Position numbers and translations under genes: made by a program. From CAVSXS01 sp963767715 (GTDB lineage: Bacteria; Chloroflexota; Ktedonobacteria; Ktedonobacterales; Ktedonobacteraceae): 64,000 nt of DNA. Within the stretch, counting starts at the first letter, position 1, and the number at the start of each line of letters is the position of its first letter. This document shows, in pieces, positions 62,058-64,000 of the stretch. The stretch is from NCBI GenBank assembly GCA_963767715.1, contig CAVYFA010000005.1:288781-352780 (forward strand), read 5' to 3'. Under the pieces are notes generated by a model. The model was given only the letters and a program-made list of their open reading frames with translations. It did no database searches and was not told the DNA's origin.

Positions 62058-62900
62058 TCAGTTCTGCTCTTGCGCTTTCATCTCCTCGCGGAGTACCGCC
62101 ATAATATTGGCAGCATGGTCGACCAGGTGGTGGTCTTCCAGGGAGCGCGGGCGCGGCATGTCGATGCGGAATTCGCGCACGATGCGTCCTGGCCGGGGGG
62201 AAAAGACCAGGACGCGGTCGCCAAGTGCGACAGCCTCGCGAACATTATGCGTAACAAACACAATCGTCTTGCGCGTAGTCGTCCAGATCGACTCCAGCTC
62301 GGCATGTAAGCGGTCGCGCGTCAAGGCATCCAGCGCACCGAATGGCTCATCCATGAGTAAGATGGCCGGGTCGATGGCCAGCGCGCGGGCAATCGCGACG
62401 CGCTGGCGCATCCCACCCGAAAGCTGGTGGACGTAGCTGCGCTCAAATCCCTTGAGATGCACCAGTTCGATGTAACGCCTGGCCAGTGAGGCGCGCTCCC
62501 TTGCGTGAACGCCGGCCTGGCGCAAGCCGAACTCAACATTGTGCTGGACATCCAGCCATGGGAACAGCGCTGCCTCCTGGAACAGAAGCACTCGATCCGT
62601 ACCGGGGCCTCGTACCTCCTTGCCGTTGGCCGTTAAGGTGCCGCTGCTCGCCGGTTCCAGGCCGGCGATGATGCTCAGCAAAGTGGACTTGCCGCACCCG
62701 CTCGGACCCAGCAGACAAACGAACTCGCCTGCCGCGATATCTAGCGTTACCGGGCGCAGTGCCTCGACATTTCCCGCCCGGCCGGGGAAAGTCTTCGTCA
62801 CGGCGCTGATGGCCAGAGGAATCCCACCTGGTGTGGACTGAGCGCCGCCGTTTCCCTGCTCAGCGCGCTGCTGGTTACCAAGGGTCACAATGTTAAACAT
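62058..62900 (-). CDS. ABC transporter ATP-binding protein, SsuB/TauB type
   Basis: 280 residues. Walker A LLGPSGCGKSTLL, Q-loop LFQEAALFPWL, signature QLSGGMRQRVAIARALA, Walker B ILLMDEPFGALD and the switch FVTHNVREAVALGDRV are all present. It energises the import of the substrate bound by the lipoprotein encoded just upstream. An N-terminal stretch of about 25 residues before the ABC core is variable. Confidence 0.93.
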   Translation of the reverse strand: MFNIVTLGNQQRAEQGNGGAQSTPGGIPLAISAVTKTFPGRAGNVEALRPVTLDIAAGEFVCLLGPSGCGKSTLLSIIAGLEPASSGTLTANGKEVRGPGTDRVLLFQEAALFPWLDVQHNVEFGLRQAGVHARERASLARRYIELVHLKGFERSYVHQLSGGMRQRVAIARALAIDPAILLMDEPFGALDALTRDRLHAELESIWTTTRKTIVFVTHNVREAVALGDRVLVFSPRPGRIVREFRIDMPRPRSLEDHHLVDHAANIMAVLREEMKAQEQN

Positions 62901-62959
62901 GCACCTGCTCTCCCTTCTCGGGCAATTGATTTATGCTCACTGAACGGCGGCCAGGCCCT

Positions 62960-63994
62960 TCAGCTGAGCACCTGGTTCAGTGCGCCCAGATTGAAAATGC
63001 TTGACAGGTCAGGTTTGCTGCTGCCCAGAAATCCGAGTGAGTAAGCTCTATCGGCTCCCTGAAGCACGGTGCTGGTGAGCGGATCATAAGTAATGTCAAG
63101 GTTATTGAAGGCCGCCGAGAGCTCCTGAGTGTTGAAGCCCTTCCCGGTTAAACGCTTGATTTCGCTGTTGACGACGCTCTCAGCGCTGCCGGGGTTGGCG
63201 TTAATCCACTGTACCGTATCGATGTCGGCCTGGAGGAATTTGTTGACCAGGTCTGGATGCTGCTGCATAAATGTCGTGCGCACAACCACGTTGGTCGTAT
63301 CGAATTTCCCATCCGGCCAGAGCGAGCGCTCATCGAGGAATAATTTTCCGTGTCCTTCCACGATCAGGCGCGTACCCCAGGGTTCAGGCACCCATGCACC
63401 GTCGATCTTGCCCTCTTTGAACAGCGTCAGAATGGTGGCGTTATCGGTCGGCACGATCTGCACGTTGCCACCTTTATCTGCCGGTGTGAGGCCATTCTGC
63501 TTCAGGTAGTAGCGTAGGGAGACGTCCTGAGTTCCGCCGAGTTGCGGGTCGGCGATCTTTTTGTTCGCCAGGTCTTTCGCCGTTTTAATGTTGGCGCCGG
63601 GTCGCACAACGAACAGAACCCTTCCGCTCGATGCGCCGGCAATGATGCGCAGCGCCTGCCCATGACTATGCACATACCCGCTTATGGCCGGGCTCGGCCC
63701 GACAAAGGCGATATCGATATCGCCCGCCAGCAATGCCGTAATCTCCGTTGGCCCGGCGTTGAAGGTCATTGTCTTCAACTGAACGTTCGACCCGAGCGCC
63801 TGTGCAAACGTGCCGCGCTCTACTCCGACAAGCGCAGCCGCGTGGGTCATGTTGGGAAAATATCCCAGGTTGACAACGGTCTGGCCACTACTGTTCGTTG
63901 CTGACTGCTGGGAACCGCAGGCCGCCAGAACAAGACACAGCATGACTGCGATTGCGAACGCACGAGTACTGATAGCGATTGCTGTCTTCATCAA
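62960..63994 (-). CDS. ABC transporter substrate-binding lipoprotein (SsuA/NrtA-like)
   Basis: 344 residues. Lipobox LVLAACGS, then VNLGYFPNMTHAAALVGVERGTFAQALG, ITALLAGDIDIAFVGPSPAISGY, RIIAGASSGRVLFVV and LGGTQDVSLRYYLKQNGL and VPEPWGTRLIVEGHGKLFLDE: the aliphatic sulfonate/nitrate/taurine binding-protein fold. It is the first gene of the operon. The ligand is not decided by sequence; sulfonates are most probable by family. The start lies six bases from the end of the window; ATG at 63991 is an alternative. Confidence 0.9.
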   Translation of the reverse strand: MMKTAIAISTRAFAIAVMLCLVLAACGSQQSATNSSGQTVVNLGYFPNMTHAAALVGVERGTFAQALGSNVQLKTMTFNAGPTEITALLAGDIDIAFVGPSPAISGYVHSHGQALRIIAGASSGRVLFVVRPGANIKTAKDLANKKIADPQLGGTQDVSLRYYLKQNGLTPADKGGNVQIVPTDNATILTLFKEGKIDGAWVPEPWGTRLIVEGHGKLFLDERSLWPDGKFDTTNVVVRTTFMQQHPDLVNKFLQADIDTVQWINANPGSAESVVNSEIKRLTGKGFNTQELSAAFNNLDITYDPLTSTVLQGADRAYSLGFLGSSKPDLSSIFNLGALNQVLS

Positions 63995-64000
63995 GAATGC

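Overview
The window looks like a chromosomal stretch of a Ktedonobacteria-type member of the Chloroflexota. It is moderately GC-rich, its genes are mosaic and loosely organised, it carries a complete ISKra4-like insertion sequence, and it combines a secreted GH10 xylanase, a TIR-NB-ARC protein, DinB/ClbS-type small proteins and Pro/Thr-rich surface proteins. No rRNA, tRNA or CRISPR array was found. The taxonomic call is an inference from gene content.

Region 1 (1-2.9 kb): an MFS exporter and a frameshifted DDE transposase. Region 2 (3-10.7 kb, minus strand): a long electron-transfer-flavoprotein cluster. EtfA/FixB comes first, then an MFS carrier, a quinone oxidoreductase, a GNAT, FixC, FixX, a second GNAT, RidA and EtfB/FixA. 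Region 3 (10.7-17.9 kb): an M19 dipeptidase, an SRPBCC protein, two tandem old-yellow-enzyme/FadH-type flavo-Fe-S oxidoreductases behind queF, and a cyanophycinase-like S51 hydrolase. Regions 2 and 3 together resemble the dimethylglycine/N-methylproline demethylase loci of other bacteria, where an OYE-family dehydrogenase passes electrons to ETF and a dipeptidase-like gene is a neighbour. Region 4 (17.9-21.5 kb): rpsP-khpA-rimM behind a near-consensus promoter, small lineage-type genes, a perfect-palindrome terminator and a BtuF-like binding protein.

Region 5 (21.4-24.6 kb): an AT-rich island bounded by 41-bp direct repeats. It holds an integrase remnant and a frameshifted membrane NTPase-TPR gene. 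Region 6 (24.7-34.4 kb): a PTS-rich membrane protein, an HbpS-like protein, an ICL/PEP-mutase enzyme, a lipid-kinase-like gene, an MBL hydrolase with an amber stop, YceI, a sensor-like membrane protein, a cupin, a zinc dehydrogenase with a probably leaderless mRNA, and a metallopeptidase. Region 7 (34.6-43.3 kb): transketolase, a frameshifted lipid kinase, an RNase HI variant, a BtrH-like protein, a DUF169 protein and a phosphotransferase.

Region 8 (43.3-52 kb) is decayed and mobile. It has a multiply frameshifted CocE hydrolase, a second CocE remnant 4 kb away, the ISKra4-like IS with a 9-bp target duplication, small orphan genes, two DinB-like proteins and a C-terminally truncated TIR-NB-ARC gene. 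Region 9 (52-64 kb): GH10 xylanase, a VOC protein, deoC plus a two-domain ALDH16-like dehydrogenase plus a Gfo/Idh/MocA oxidoreductase, a UbiA prenyltransferase, a membrane protein and an SsuABC-type ABC importer.

Two repeat classes stand out: two copies of a 168-bp MITE with terminal inverted repeats and 9-bp target duplications, and several intergenic palindromes built on the core CGATAAATCG / GCAATTCATTGC. Single-base lesions are concentrated in accessory genes while the housekeeping genes are intact.
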